A stretch of DNA of 12,157 bases from JACRDV01 sp024860865 [NCBI: Methanobacteriota archaeon] (GCA_024860865.1 JACRDV010000141.1:1-12157); one strand, 5' to 3'. Positions 1 to 7,600 are shown, numbered from the stretch's first letter. The notes: generated by a model not told the origin, from the letters alone. Numbers and translations are program-made.

Positions 1-677
1 GCAAGTGCTTTTTTCATTAATACCGGATTTTTCACCTGAAATTCTGGAATCCCAATTTTAGATATAGGTTGGGATACTTCTTTTCGATAAAATAGAACTA
101 AAACTGAAAAAGCAATTAACAAACTAACAATTGAAACTGGGGCCAAATACATCGAAAATTTTGCAAATGTGATGTTTGAAGAAATCCCAATGAGCATATT
201 TTGAGGATTGCCAACTATTGTTGCAACGCTTCCAATATTAGCCGCCAAAATTTCTCCAATTAAAAAAGGAATTGGATTAAGCTTGTACAATCTGGCAACT
301 TTGATAATAACTGGCGTGAACAATAAAACTACAGTATCATTAACTAGAATTGCTGAAAGTCCAGCTGTTGCAACTACTACTAGTGCTAAGAATTTCAAAG
401 GAGTATCTGCAATCTTTACTGCTTTATAAGCTAGCCAATCAAAGAATCCAGCAATTGCCAAAATGCTAACTATAATCATCATCCCTAGCAAAAGTGTAAT
501 TGTGTTAAAGTCGATTGCTTGAAATGCTTCAGCTGGTTTTAAAATTCCAAAAAGAACCATCAATGTCGCTCCAAGCAAGGCAGCTGCTGGGCGGTCTATG
601 CTAATTCTTGGAACACGCTCAATAGTTGCGATAAGAAAATAAGTTAATAAAAAAATAGCTAGCGCTACAATTAGCAT
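1..677 (-). CDS. ArsB/P-protein-type ion permease, C-terminal part beyond the left edge
   Basis: Reading leftward from an ATG at 677-675 gives 225 residues of uninterrupted, very hydrophobic protein that runs off the window. Several membrane segments are visible (about residues 1-20, 30-47, 60-87, 95-128 and 173-198). Two hallmark stretches of the ion-transporter superfamily (ArsB, P protein, NhaD and SLC13 relatives) are present: LVNDTVVLLFTP at about 111-122 and GSVATIVGNPQN at about 149-160, which in this superfamily form the re-entrant substrate and ion site. This supports a secondary carrier in the cytoplasmic membrane. The substrate (arsenite, Na+/H+, anion) cannot be told from half a protein. 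The start has no good Shine-Dalgarno site. An in-frame TTG at 689-687 directly follows a stop codon and is the only other nearby start. The T-rich tract just upstream suggests separate transcription from the next gene, but co-transcription is possible. Confidence 0.85.
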   Translation of the reverse strand, partial: MLIVALAIFLLTYFLIATIERVPRISIDRPAAALLGATLMVLFGILKPAEAFQAIDFNTITLLLGMMIIVSILAIAGFFDWLAYKAVKIADTPLKFLALVVVATAGLSAILVNDTVVLLFTPVIIKVARLYKLNPIPFLIGEILAANIGSVATIVGNPQNMLIGISSNITFAKFSMYLAPVSIVSLLIAFSVLVLFYRKEVSQPISKIGIPEFQVKNPVLMKKAL

Positions 678-690
678 AAAAAAGCTCAAT

Positions 691-711
691 TAAAAAGAAA
701 AAAGAAAAAAA
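691..711 (-). terminator. T-rich tract after the two-helix membrane protein gene
   Basis: On the minus strand the stop codon of the 712-984 gene is followed at once by runs of 7, 6 and 5 T residues separated by single C residues. There is no preceding hairpin. Oligo-T tracts on the non-template strand are the usual intrinsic termination signal of archaeal RNA polymerase. It lies only about 14 bases before the permease start, so it may instead be an attenuating spacer inside one operon. Confidence 0.45.
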
Positions 712-984
712 TTATTCTTTCTTTTCTTCTTCTGAAGCAGGAGCAGCGGGTTTTTCGGGCTCTAGCGGCTTAGGAGCTGGAGTTGTCGCCATCTCATAAC
801 CTAGCCAAAATCCGATTCCAATCAAGACAAACATGGCCAGAACTACTGGTACGCCGATTCCCCATTTGAGAAGCTTAAGATTTGGCGGCGACATAAATGC
901 TTGGTAGATTGCATAAACATAAAACGCTGCTATAGCGACCATTATTAGGCAAATGAGCCCTCCAATTGCTTGGTCTTTGCTCAT
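712..984 (-). CDS. small protein with two predicted membrane helices and a Pro/Glu/Lys tail
   Basis: This is a 90-residue protein that I do not recognise. The start is the ATG at 984-982 (MSKDQAIGG), because a near-ideal Shine-Dalgarno site GGAGGTG (996-990) lies five bases upstream; an upstream in-frame start at 1017 would bury that site in the coding region. Two hydrophobic segments are visible, about residues 7-30 and 42-65, joined by a short loop with MSPPNLKLLKW. They are followed by a low-complexity charged tail (PAPKPLEPEKPAAPASEEEKKE) with no cysteines. No signal cleavage site or catalytic motif is evident. It lies 53 bases downstream of herA on the same strand, so it may be read from the nurA-herA transcript, but nothing in the sequence shows a shared function. 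Its orientation in the membrane is not determined. Confidence 0.75.
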   Translation of the reverse strand: MSKDQAIGGLICLIMVAIAAFYVYAIYQAFMSPPNLKLLKWGIGVPVVLAMFVLIGIGFWLGYEMATTPAPKPLEPEKPAAPASEEEKKE

Positions 985-989
985 TAATA

Positions 990-996
990 CACCTCC
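990..996 (-). promoter_or_regulatory. Shine-Dalgarno site of the small membrane protein
   Basis: GGAGGTG on the minus strand with a five-base spacer (tatta) to the ATG at 984. It fixes the start at MSKDQ and not at the in-frame codon 33 bases further upstream. Confidence 0.75.
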
Positions 997-1037
997 AAAC
1001 CGGTAAAATAGTCGCACTTCTGTAATAAAAAGTTTGC

Positions 1038-2579
1038 CTAAATAAAAGCGCCAGCATCCTTTTGTTGTTGGTTTGTTTTTTCTTCAAACATTAGGGCTGC
1101 CTTTTCTAAATTGACTCCGTGCTCTGAAGGATAGGAATTTCGCTCTCTAATCCTTACAAAAATGGGGTAATTTACCGCCTCTCCAACAATTAATGCCTCT
1201 CCAATTTTCAATGTAGAAATTGCATCGAGCACGTCACGGGTAATTCCTTCAGAGCTTTTGCCAATGTGTTCAAGATCATATGGATTAGTAACTCGCAATA
1301 TTATGTGGCTGTTACATTGGCTCAAAACAGTTGTTGAAAGCCTTACAGGACGCTGGCTAATTAAACAAAGTGAAGCATAGAACTTCCTGCCTTCACGAGC
1401 AATTGTTTCAATAATCCCTTTTGAAATTGCGCTTCCGCGACCAGCTTCAGGACAAAACTGGTGCGCCTCTTCTATTATTTCGACATAAGGAGGAATTTTT
1501 CCATCGCGCCTCAGATTAAACAATCGCCTAGAAAGATAGTTCACTATTATCTGTTTTTTTCGCAAATTTGTTATGCCACTTAAATCAATTATTGATGCTT
1601 GTCCCGGCTTAGCAATTTGATCTATTGGTGGATTATCATAGCGACCGAATAATCCAATTGTTTCTAAATTTTCAAGCCAACTAACTAAAGTTTCTTTAAT
1701 TTTGATGTTTATTTGCTCATCTTGTACAACCCTGCTCATCAAATCCCTCAAATCAAATGGGCCGCCACCGGAATACATCCGCGCTTTTAACTCTTTAATA
1801 ATTCTTGCCAGCTCACGTTTTTGAGGCGGGGTTATATCCGGTATGAACTCAGCTATTTGCTCAGGGCTCAGATTTGGCACTCCAATCTGAATTTCTTTGC
1901 TCTCAAAGACTTGAGTTCGATCAGAATAATCAGTATATTTTTTATCTTCAACACGTTTTGCAAAACCAGTGTACTCTCCATGGGCATCAATTACGACGAC
2001 TGCAACTCTGCCATGCTCAGGTGTTCGATTGACCAGTTCTTCGATCAACACACTAGCCAAATATGACTTGCCAGCCCCGCTTATCGCAAGAATTGCCACA
2101 TGCTTCTGAAGAAGTCTAGTCAAACTTAGCTTAACTTGTAGACCATGAAAACGGAGTGATCCAATAAACAGCCCCTTCTCTCTATCAAGCCCAATAAAAT
2201 CTTGTAAAGTTCTTTCATCTGCCAAATAAATCTTCTCACCTGGAGAAGGTGGAAAAGTTGCTCTATCTAGACCATCAGAATTGTAAACAGCTAGAGGTCT
2301 CGCCTCTGCAACAGTATACTCCCAACGAGCTGCCGGATAAATCGAAGTTAATGACTTGCCGCTTCGCTCATACTCCCTAACAGATTCTGCACGAGCAAAA
2401 TATTGGTTTGTTTTATATACATCGCTAACTGTTGCAACTAACTTTCCTTCTTTTGTTTTTAGCTCAACAAACTGACCTTTTCTAATAGGAATTACATCAA
2501 CTTCATCATTTATCACAAAGGAAAAAGTCATCGAAGAAGGCCCTTCTGGCGTTGAAATTACTGTCCCGATTTCCTTCAT
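1038..2579 (-). CDS. herA: HerA-type bipolar DNA helicase/translocase ATPase
   Basis: The 513-residue protein has the usual HerA length and layout. An N-terminal beta-barrel (HAS-barrel-like) region covers about residues 1-110. A RecA/FtsK-type ATPase core follows, with Walker A AISGAGKS (about 165-172), Walker B VAVVVIDAHGEY (about 192-203), the VEIIEEAHQF acidic motif, and the LISQRP segment followed by SQCNSHIILRVTNPYDLEHI, typical of HerA/DUF87 ATPases. In archaea HerA forms a hexameric ring that drives double-stranded DNA into the NurA nuclease during end resection, together with Mre11-Rad50 (family knowledge). The start chosen is the ATG at 2579-2577. An in-frame GTG at 2588 lies inside the Shine-Dalgarno site and is less likely. 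The gene follows nurA with five bases between them, so translational coupling is likely. No frameshift or missing motif is seen. Confidence 0.93.
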   Translation of the reverse strand: MKEIGTVISTPEGPSSMTFSFVINDEVDVIPIRKGQFVELKTKEGKLVATVSDVYKTNQYFARAESVREYERSGKSLTSIYPAARWEYTVAEARPLAVYNSDGLDRATFPPSPGEKIYLADERTLQDFIGLDREKGLFIGSLRFHGLQVKLSLTRLLQKHVAILAISGAGKSYLASVLIEELVNRTPEHGRVAVVVIDAHGEYTGFAKRVEDKKYTDYSDRTQVFESKEIQIGVPNLSPEQIAEFIPDITPPQKRELARIIKELKARMYSGGGPFDLRDLMSRVVQDEQINIKIKETLVSWLENLETIGLFGRYDNPPIDQIAKPGQASIIDLSGITNLRKKQIIVNYLSRRLFNLRRDGKIPPYVEIIEEAHQFCPEAGRGSAISKGIIETIAREGRKFYASLCLISQRPVRLSTTVLSQCNSHIILRVTNPYDLEHIGKSSEGITRDVLDAISTLKIGEALIVGEAVNYPIFVRIRERNSYPSEHGVNLEKAALMFEEKTNQQQKDAGAFI

Positions 2580-2583
2580 AGTT

Positions 2584-2590
2584 CTCACCT
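2584..2590 (-). promoter_or_regulatory. Shine-Dalgarno site of herA overlapping the nurA stop
   Basis: AGGTGAG on the minus strand includes the last Arg codon and TGA stop of nurA and stands four bases before the herA ATG. A ribosome finishing nurA is therefore placed on the herA start. Confidence 0.7.
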
Positions 2591-3730
2591 AAAAGGTCTC
2601 AGATTTCGGCGAAGTTCAAACAAAGATATCGCTCTTCCAACTCTATCCATTATCTGCCCATGAACAAATTCTAAATTATCTTCAGAAAGTTTTGCTCGCA
2701 CATCTGCTTCAGTTAAAACAGTTGGAAAAGCATAAGCATCATGATGTTTTGAAAGTGCAAATACAATCGAAGAGACAATATTTGCTGTTTTAGTGAGCTT
2801 ATCAGTGCACAAAAATTCAATCCGCAATGGTCGGTCAAACATAGCTGGTTTCAAGTAAAGAGTAAAAATCTTTGAAGCCCAATCTATGTGAATATCTTGA
2901 AGTGTTGGATGTTTTGCCGGTGCATCTGAATATCTAAAGGCATAGCTTCGCTCTCCAACATCTAGTATATAGTGCAAGAAATGAGTATCGCGAATTTTAT
3001 CAAAAATTTTGATAGATTTGTTGAACGTAACTCGGATTCCTTCATCAATGTGATTTTTCAATAATGATTCTAAAATTTTTCTTCTAAAAATGTCAATAAA
3101 GCGGGTGCCTCTGCTGTCTTCAACTACTCCAACTAAAAGTATCTTATTTTTTTCACATTGTTCATAAAGCTCCTCTAAAAGCTTGATTACCTCGGCATAT
3201 CTGCTTTGAATTTTAGAATTTTTGCTTGGCTTATCAGAATGTTGTGGTGCGATTGACCCATCCAAGAAAATCACATCAGCAGTATATTTTTTGAGAACGT
3301 CGTTTGCAGTTTTTAATTCAGCTTTTTGTCGCTCTAGCGATGTGCTAAGTCCAAAATCTAGATAGGATAACGAGTCAAGGAGCAAAATAGTTGAAGGCTC
3401 TGGCATAGCCTCTGGATAATATTGAACCTTTCTCAAAACCCCTTCTCGATAGTTAAAAATCGCAGCAACAGCCCGAACTAAAATTAGATCGAGACTATGA
3501 TAAGGCCGATTCACAACACCTCCATCGACCCCTATGGCCGTAAGTTGGTCCAAGTTGTGAGGATGAATTGAATAAACAAATTTATCTTCCGAAGTCTCAA
3601 ATTCTAGCCCAAATTTTGGAGGATTTATTTCCTGCTTGAGCGCCCTAACTGCATCGCCTATCTCTCTTAAACTCCATTCAAATTCGAGAATATTCTTTGC
3701 AATTAACTCTAAAACATCTTCAGACGGCAT
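2585..3730 (-). CDS. nurA: NurA-family 5'-3' DNA nuclease
   Basis: The 381-residue protein matches the NurA nuclease layout. The first acidic motif is AIGVDGGVV with Asp69. The second is VIFLDGSI with Asp157. Next comes LLVGVVEDSRGTR with Asp205, and near the C-terminus FPTVLTEADVRA (about 335-346), equivalent to the late active-site segment of the RNase H-like NurA fold. NurA is the Mn2+-dependent nuclease partner of HerA and resects DNA ends to 3' single strands for recombination (family knowledge). The ATG at 3730-3728 is preceded by a GAGGAC Shine-Dalgarno site (3740-3735) with a four-base spacer. It is the first gene of a leftward set, directly upstream of herA, the usual pairing. Nothing appears broken. 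mre11 and rad50 are not adjacent here. Confidence 0.9.
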   Translation of the reverse strand: MPSEDVLELIAKNILEFEWSLREIGDAVRALKQEINPPKFGLEFETSEDKFVYSIHPHNLDQLTAIGVDGGVVNRPYHSLDLILVRAVAAIFNYREGVLRKVQYYPEAMPEPSTILLLDSLSYLDFGLSTSLERQKAELKTANDVLKKYTADVIFLDGSIAPQHSDKPSKNSKIQSRYAEVIKLLEELYEQCEKNKILLVGVVEDSRGTRFIDIFRRKILESLLKNHIDEGIRVTFNKSIKIFDKIRDTHFLHYILDVGERSYAFRYSDAPAKHPTLQDIHIDWASKIFTLYLKPAMFDRPLRIEFLCTDKLTKTANIVSSIVFALSKHHDAYAFPTVLTEADVRAKLSEDNLEFVHGQIMDRVGRAISLFELRRNLRPFR

Positions 3731-3756
3731 TAAAGTCCTCGTATAGCATAAATCGG

Positions 3757-3766
3757 TTTATAATAT
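3757..3766. promoter_or_regulatory. TATA-like box, possibly for nurA
   Basis: TTTATAATAT on the plus strand (ATATTATAAA on the minus). For nurA the predicted start of transcription, about 25 bases away, would fall close to 3735. That leaves almost no leader and would cut into the Shine-Dalgarno site, so the alternative box CATTTAAG (minus strand, 3785-3778) may be the real one. On the plus strand it could start a long leader before the tRNA. Confidence 0.3.
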
Positions 3767-3949
3767 CCCAGCTGTGGCTTAAATGCGTTTTTCTTTGTGT
3801 TTTTACGATTAAAAAGAAGGTTAATGTTATAGGGGGGGTTCACCGAAAGTATTCGAAAAGTTAATAAGAAAAAGCTAATAATAAAATTGTTTTTAACATG
3901 AAAGGAGTGAAAATTGTTTTTGTCGAATTTTCTACCCTAGCTTGGAAGC

Positions 3950-3957
3950 TATTATAT
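3950..3957 (+). promoter_or_regulatory. TATA-like box upstream of tRNA-Lys
   Basis: TATTATAT lies 17-24 bases before the first tRNA base. It is the best TATA-like match close to the gene. It is a few bases nearer than the usual archaeal TATA-to-start distance, so transcription would begin at or just inside the tRNA 5' end if this box is used. It is therefore only a candidate. Confidence 0.3.
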
Positions 3958-4011
3958 CTTACGAATCTATAGAGGGCCCGTAGCTCAGCCAGGGAGAGCG
4001 CCTGGCTTTTA

Positions 4012-4295
4012 AAGGGGATGGCGAGAGATGAATCCCGAGTTTATTAAAGATGAAAGAAAATATAGAGCAAGAAGAGTGCATAAAGTATATAGAAAACTTG
4101 CTAAAGAAATATTAGCTAGGGTAAAGACCAGTAAAACACTAAAAAGAGATTTTGATTGGGCATTTTTTCCCACAAGTGTTTGCGATAGAAGAGCAGTAAA
4201 GGGTAATAAAACACATTCAATTGAAAATTTGACAAAAATACAAAATAAATTTCAAGAAATTCTAAAAAATTTTTATCTCGTCACCTCTTAAAGTA
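4012..4295 (+). other. archaeal tRNA intron (BHB type, after position 37) carrying an ORF
   Basis: A canonical bulge-helix-bulge can be read directly. The outer helix is the anticodon stem. The four-pair central helix is CUUU (4006-4009) with AAAG (4290-4293). The 5' bulge is UAA (4010-4012) and the 3' bulge is UAA (4294-4296). The inner helix of 13 positions (4013-4025 with 4277-4289) has a single A-C mismatch and three or four G-U pairs. Cutting each bulge between its second and third base gives an intron of 284 bases and a seven-base anticodon loop, as the archaeal splicing endonuclease (EndA) requires. The length is far above the usual few tens of bases. Nearly all the extra length is an open reading frame. 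I found no box C/D guide-RNA pattern of the kind in some archaeal tRNA-Trp introns: no CUGA is present. Confidence 0.92.
4028..4291 (+). CDS. intron-encoded basic protein of unknown function
   Basis: An 87-codon frame runs from ATG 4028, two bases after the 5' strand of the inner splice helix, to TAA 4289-4291, which itself lies in the BHB. The frame therefore fills the whole intron loop. In AT-rich DNA of this kind several stops would be expected by chance over this length, so it is probably under coding selection, now or recently. The protein has 22 Lys/Arg against 9 Asp/Glu, with a highly basic N-terminal half (KYRARRVHKVYRKLAKEI) that looks helical. A more varied middle follows (DFDWAFFPTSVCDRRAVKG), then a probable C-terminal helix. 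Arginine is coded by AGA or AGG throughout. I recognise no LAGLIDADG, HNH, GIY-YIG or other nuclease motif. A nucleic-acid-binding or mobility role is inference. There is no strong Shine-Dalgarno site; the only G-rich run (4014-4017) is paired in the splice helix. Confidence 0.55.
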   Translation: MNPEFIKDERKYRARRVHKVYRKLAKEILARVKTSKTLKRDFDWAFFPTSVCDRRAVKGNKTHSIENLTKIQNKFQEILKNFYLVTS

Positions 4296-4341
4296 ACCAG
4301 GTGGCCCGGGGTTCAAATCCCCGCGGGCCCGCTCTGATTTT

Positions 4342-4349
4342 GGAGGGAG
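4342..4349 (+). promoter_or_regulatory. Shine-Dalgarno site of rpoH
   Basis: GGAGGGAG begins ten bases after the last tRNA base; the core GGAGG stands seven bases before the TTG at 4354. It supports TTG as the true start and shows that ribosome binding happens in the short tRNA-rpoH gap. Confidence 0.65.
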
Positions 4350-4353
4350 TGGA

Positions 4354-4599
4354 TTGGCTGTAAAAAAAGTTGAAGTGCTCAAACACCAACTCGTGCCAGA
4401 ACATCGCGTTTTGAACGAAAAGGATGCGAAAAAAGTGCTTGCAAAATTTAATATACATCCAATACAATTGCCAAAAATCCTTGCAAATGACCCGGCTGCA
4501 AAATCTGTCGGCGCTAAACCTGGCGATATACTCGAGATAGCCCGAGAAAGTTCAACAGCTGGAAAAGCGTTAGCATATAGGCTTGTTGTGGAAGATTAG
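4354..4599 (+). CDS. rpoH: RNA polymerase subunit H (Rpb5 C-terminal-type)
   Basis: The 81-residue protein is the length of archaeal RpoH and carries the family core: [17 protein letters not shown] at about 13-29, then [19 protein letters not shown] (about 32-50), then [26 protein letters not shown] to the end. It corresponds to the C-terminal assembly domain of eukaryotic Rpb5 and sits at the polymerase jaw near downstream DNA (family knowledge). The start is TTG; no in-frame ATG is present upstream, and the Shine-Dalgarno site at 4342 fits. It is the first gene of the polymerase operon, 22 bases after tRNA-Lys and 10 bases before rpoB. It has no promoter of its own that I can see in the gap. 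The N-terminal dozen residues are lysine-rich and less conserved. Confidence 0.95.
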   Translation: MAVKKVEVLKHQLVPEHRVLNEKDAKKVLAKFNIHPIQLPKILANDPAAKSVGAKPGDILEIARESSTAGKALAYRLVVED

Positions 4600-4605
4600 A
4601 GGTGG
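4598..4605 (+). promoter_or_regulatory. Shine-Dalgarno site of rpoB overlapping the rpoH stop
   Basis: AGAGGTGG begins inside the rpoH TAG stop and stands four bases before the TTG at 4610. It decides for TTG against the in-frame ATG at 4583, which lies within rpoH coding sequence. Confidence 0.7.
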
Positions 4606-4609
4606 TTTT

Positions 4610-7600
4610 TTGAAATTCGGTACCAGCGACACATGGGTTTTAGTTGAAGCATATCTAAAAGAAAAAGAACTGGTAAGTCAACACTTGGATTCTTTTAATG
4701 ATTTTATTGAAAACAGGTTACAAAGAATTATTGACGAAATCGGAGAGATTGATCCAGGATTAGAGCGTTTTAAAGTTAGGCTTGGAGAGATAAGGATTGG
4801 AAAACCTCTCGCCAAAGAAGCCGATGGTGCTGTTAAAGACATCTATCCAATAGAAGCGCGCTTGCGAAATTTGACTTATGCTGCTCCAATTTTTTTAGAA
4901 ATAATCCCAGTTAGAGATGGAGTTGATCAAACACCTGTTGAAGTTCAAATAGGCATGCTTCCAGTCATGCTCAAATCCAAAGTTTGCCATCTGCATGGGT
5001 TATCTAATGAAGACTTAATTAAAGTTGGTGAAGACCCCCTCGAACCTGGCGGTTATTTCATAATTAATGGCTCTGAGCGAGGCCTAGTAACAATCGAGGA
5101 TTTAGCCCCAAACAGAATCATGGTTGAACGAACTGAACGCTATGGTAGAGTAGTTGAAGTCGCAAAAGTCTTTTCTAGGCGACGTGGCTATCGAGTTTTG
5201 GTTGTAGTTGAGCGGAAAAAAGACGGTATTCTAAGCGTATCCTTCCCTTCTGTACCCGGTCAAGTACCTTTTGTTATTTTGATGCGTGCTCTTGGAGTGG
5301 AAAAGGACCAAGATATTGTGAATGCAGTTTCAAGTGACCCAGAAATTGTTCGAGAAATGCTGGACAACATCGAAGCCGCAAGAGAAATTGAAAGTCAAGA
5401 AGATGCTCTCGAATATATTGGAAAGCGTGTTGCTGCAGGTCAAGCCAAAGAATATCGACTAAGGCGCGCTGCTCAAGTTGTTGATACCTATTTGCTCCCT
5501 CACATTGGTATATCAGCTGAAGATAGAATACGCAAAGCATACTATCTTGGAAGAATGACTGAGAGCACAATTGAGCTTGCACTTGGAAAACGCGGTGAAG
5601 ACGATAAAGACCACTATGCGAATAAAAGACTCAGACTCGCAGGGGATTTAATAGAAGATCTATTTCGTGCTGCTTTTCTAAATTTAGTGAGAGATGTTCG
5701 CTATCAACTAGAGCGTTCTTCAATGCGTGGGCGTGAACCTAATATTCAAACTGCAGTGAGAGCTGATGTTTTAACTGAACGATTGTTGCATGCTTTAGCA
5801 ACTGGGAATTGGGTTGGTGGTAGAGCCGGCGTGAGTCAGTTGCTTGACCGTACAAATTATCTTTCAGCTCTTTCTCACTTGCGGCGAGTTATTTCACCAT
5901 TAAGTCGAAGTCAACCTCACTTTGAAGCGAGAGACCTACATCCCACCCAATGGGGCAAAATCTGCCCTGCAGAAACTCCAGAAGGCCCTAATTGCGGTTT
6001 GGTAAAGAACTTAGCACTTTTAGTGAATACCTCAACAGGAGCAGAAGTTGGAACTATTTTAGAAACTCTCCAAGATCTTGGAGTAAAACCTCTACAACAG
6101 GTTGAACGGAAAAAACTAGCTCGTGTTTACCTAGATGGTAATTTAATCGGCATCCATGAAAATCCGGAAAGACTTACAAATCAAATCCGTGAAAAACGCA
6201 GAAAGGGCCAAATTTCAAGCGAAGTTAATGTTGCTTATTATCCTGAAACAAATGAAGTTCTAATTAACGCTGATGCTGGTCGAGCTAGAAGACCCCTTAT
6301 CATTGTTGAAGATGGAAAAACAAAGCTCACAGAAGACCACATCCAAAAATTAAAAAACAGAGAACTTCGCTGGAGTGATTTAATCAGACTTGGAGTCATC
6401 GAATATCTTGATGCTGAAGAAGAAGAGAATACCTTTATCGCACTTTCTGTTGACTCTCTAGCAAAAGAGCATACTCATCTTGAAATTGACCCGGCTGGAA
6501 TTCTTGGAGTTTGTGCCGGAGTTATTCCATATCCAGAACACAACTCTTCACCACGCAATACAATGGGGGCAGGAATGGCAAAGCAAGCGCTTGGACTATA
6601 TGTTGCTAACTTTAAATTTAGAGTTGACACTAGAGCACACCTCTTGCACTATCCTCAAGCACCAATTGTTAAAACAAAAGTGCTTGACGTAATCCATAGC
6701 GACGAACGGCCAGCAGGTCAAAATTTAATTGTCGCTGTAATGCCATTTGAAGGCTATAACATGGAAGATGCTGTAATTCTAAATAAATCCTCGATTGAGC
6801 GAGGGGTGAGTCGTTCAACTTTCTTTAGGACATATGAAGCAGAAGAACGGAGATATCCTGGCGGTCAAGAAGACAAATTTGAAATTCCGCCAAAAGATGT
6901 TCGAGGTTATAGAACTGAGGAAGTTTACAAGTTCTTAGATCAAGATGGATTAGTTTTAGTTGAGTCTGAAGTTGATGCAGGAGAGGTCCTAATAGGCAAA
7001 ACTAGCCCACCAAGATTTCTTGAAGAAGCTGAAGAGTTCGGGATAGTCGCAGAGAATCGCCGAGAAACTTCTGCCACAATTCGCCATGGTGAGCAGGGCG
7101 TCGTGGATCTGGTAATTCTAACGGAGAACTCAGATGGAAATAAACTTGCTAAAATTAGAGTGCGAGATTTAAGAATCCCGGAACTCGGAGATAAGTTTGC
7201 TTCTAGACACGGTCAAAAGGGGGTTGTTGGGTTAATAGTACCGCAAGAAGATATGCCATTTAATGGTGAAGGCATAGTCCCTGATTTAATAATCAATCCT
7301 CATGCAATTCCTTCAAGAATGACTGTTGGACAAGTCTTGGAAATGATAGGCGGTGTTGTCGGATCTACTGAAGGCAGAAGAGTTGATGGAACTGCTTTTA
7401 GTGGGGAAACCGAAAAAGATCTTAGAGAAGCGCTGAGAAAAGCTGGATTTAAACATAATGGAAAGACTATCTTTTACAATGGTACGAGTGGACAGATAAT
7501 CGATGCTGAAATTTTTGTTGGAATTTCATATTACCAAAAACTCCACCATATGGTTAGTGGAAAGCTTCATGCTCGCTCACGTGGTCCAGTTCAAGTCCTA

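Larger units (their letters stand above)
3731..3973. other. divergent AT-rich intergenic region between nurA and tRNA-Lys
   Basis: About 240 bases separate the leftward nurA set from the rightward tRNA/RNA polymerase set, so at least two promoters must lie here. Visible elements are an AT box at 3757-3766 readable as TATA-like on either strand, a second minus-strand TATA-like stretch at 3778-3785, a run of seven G at 3832-3838, and several A-rich tracts at 3850-3895. I see no convincing gene. A 24-codon frame at 3898-3972 is too short to support. Confidence 0.6.
3974..4331 (+). tRNA. tRNA-Lys(UUU), interrupted by a 284-base intron
   Basis: The exons are 3974-4011 and 4296-4331, giving a 74-base tRNA. 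The acceptor stem is GGGCCCG (3974-3980) with CGGGCCC (4324-4330) and discriminator G at 4331. The D stem is GCTC/GAGC (3983-3986, 3996-3999). The anticodon stem is CCTGG (4001-4005) with CCAGG (4297-4301). The T arm is CGGGG-TTCAAAT-CCCCG (4307-4323). After removal of the intron the anticodon loop reads CUUUUAA, so the anticodon is UUU, for lysine. CCA is not encoded and must be added after transcription. All stems pair fully, so the gene appears functional if spliced. It ends only 22 bases before rpoH, on the same strand, with no TATA-like sequence in the GC-rich 3' exon, so shared transcription with the polymerase operon is likely. Confidence 0.95.

Noticed and set aside
208-429. Plus-strand open frame opposite the permease
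   Set aside because: It is antisense to a long, motif-bearing permease frame and shows no protein features of its own.
2586-2588. GTG as start of herA
   Set aside because: It lies within the Shine-Dalgarno site and overlaps the nurA stop; ATG 2579 has correct spacing.
3898-3972. 24-codon ATG frame ending just before the tRNA
   Set aside because: It overlaps the likely tRNA promoter, has no Shine-Dalgarno site upstream (the GGAGTGA lies inside it), and is too short to distinguish from chance.
4028-4291. Calling the intron protein a LAGLIDADG or HNH homing endonuclease
   Set aside because: No such motif is present and 87 residues is short for a LAGLIDADG enzyme; the role stays unknown.
4012-4295. 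Box C/D guide RNA inside the tRNA intron, as in some tRNA-Trp introns
   Set aside because: No CUGA box D occurs in the intron and the C-like matches are weak.
4583-4609. ATG 4583 as start of rpoB
   Set aside because: It lies inside rpoH and lacks a ribosome site; the added residues are not RpoB-like.
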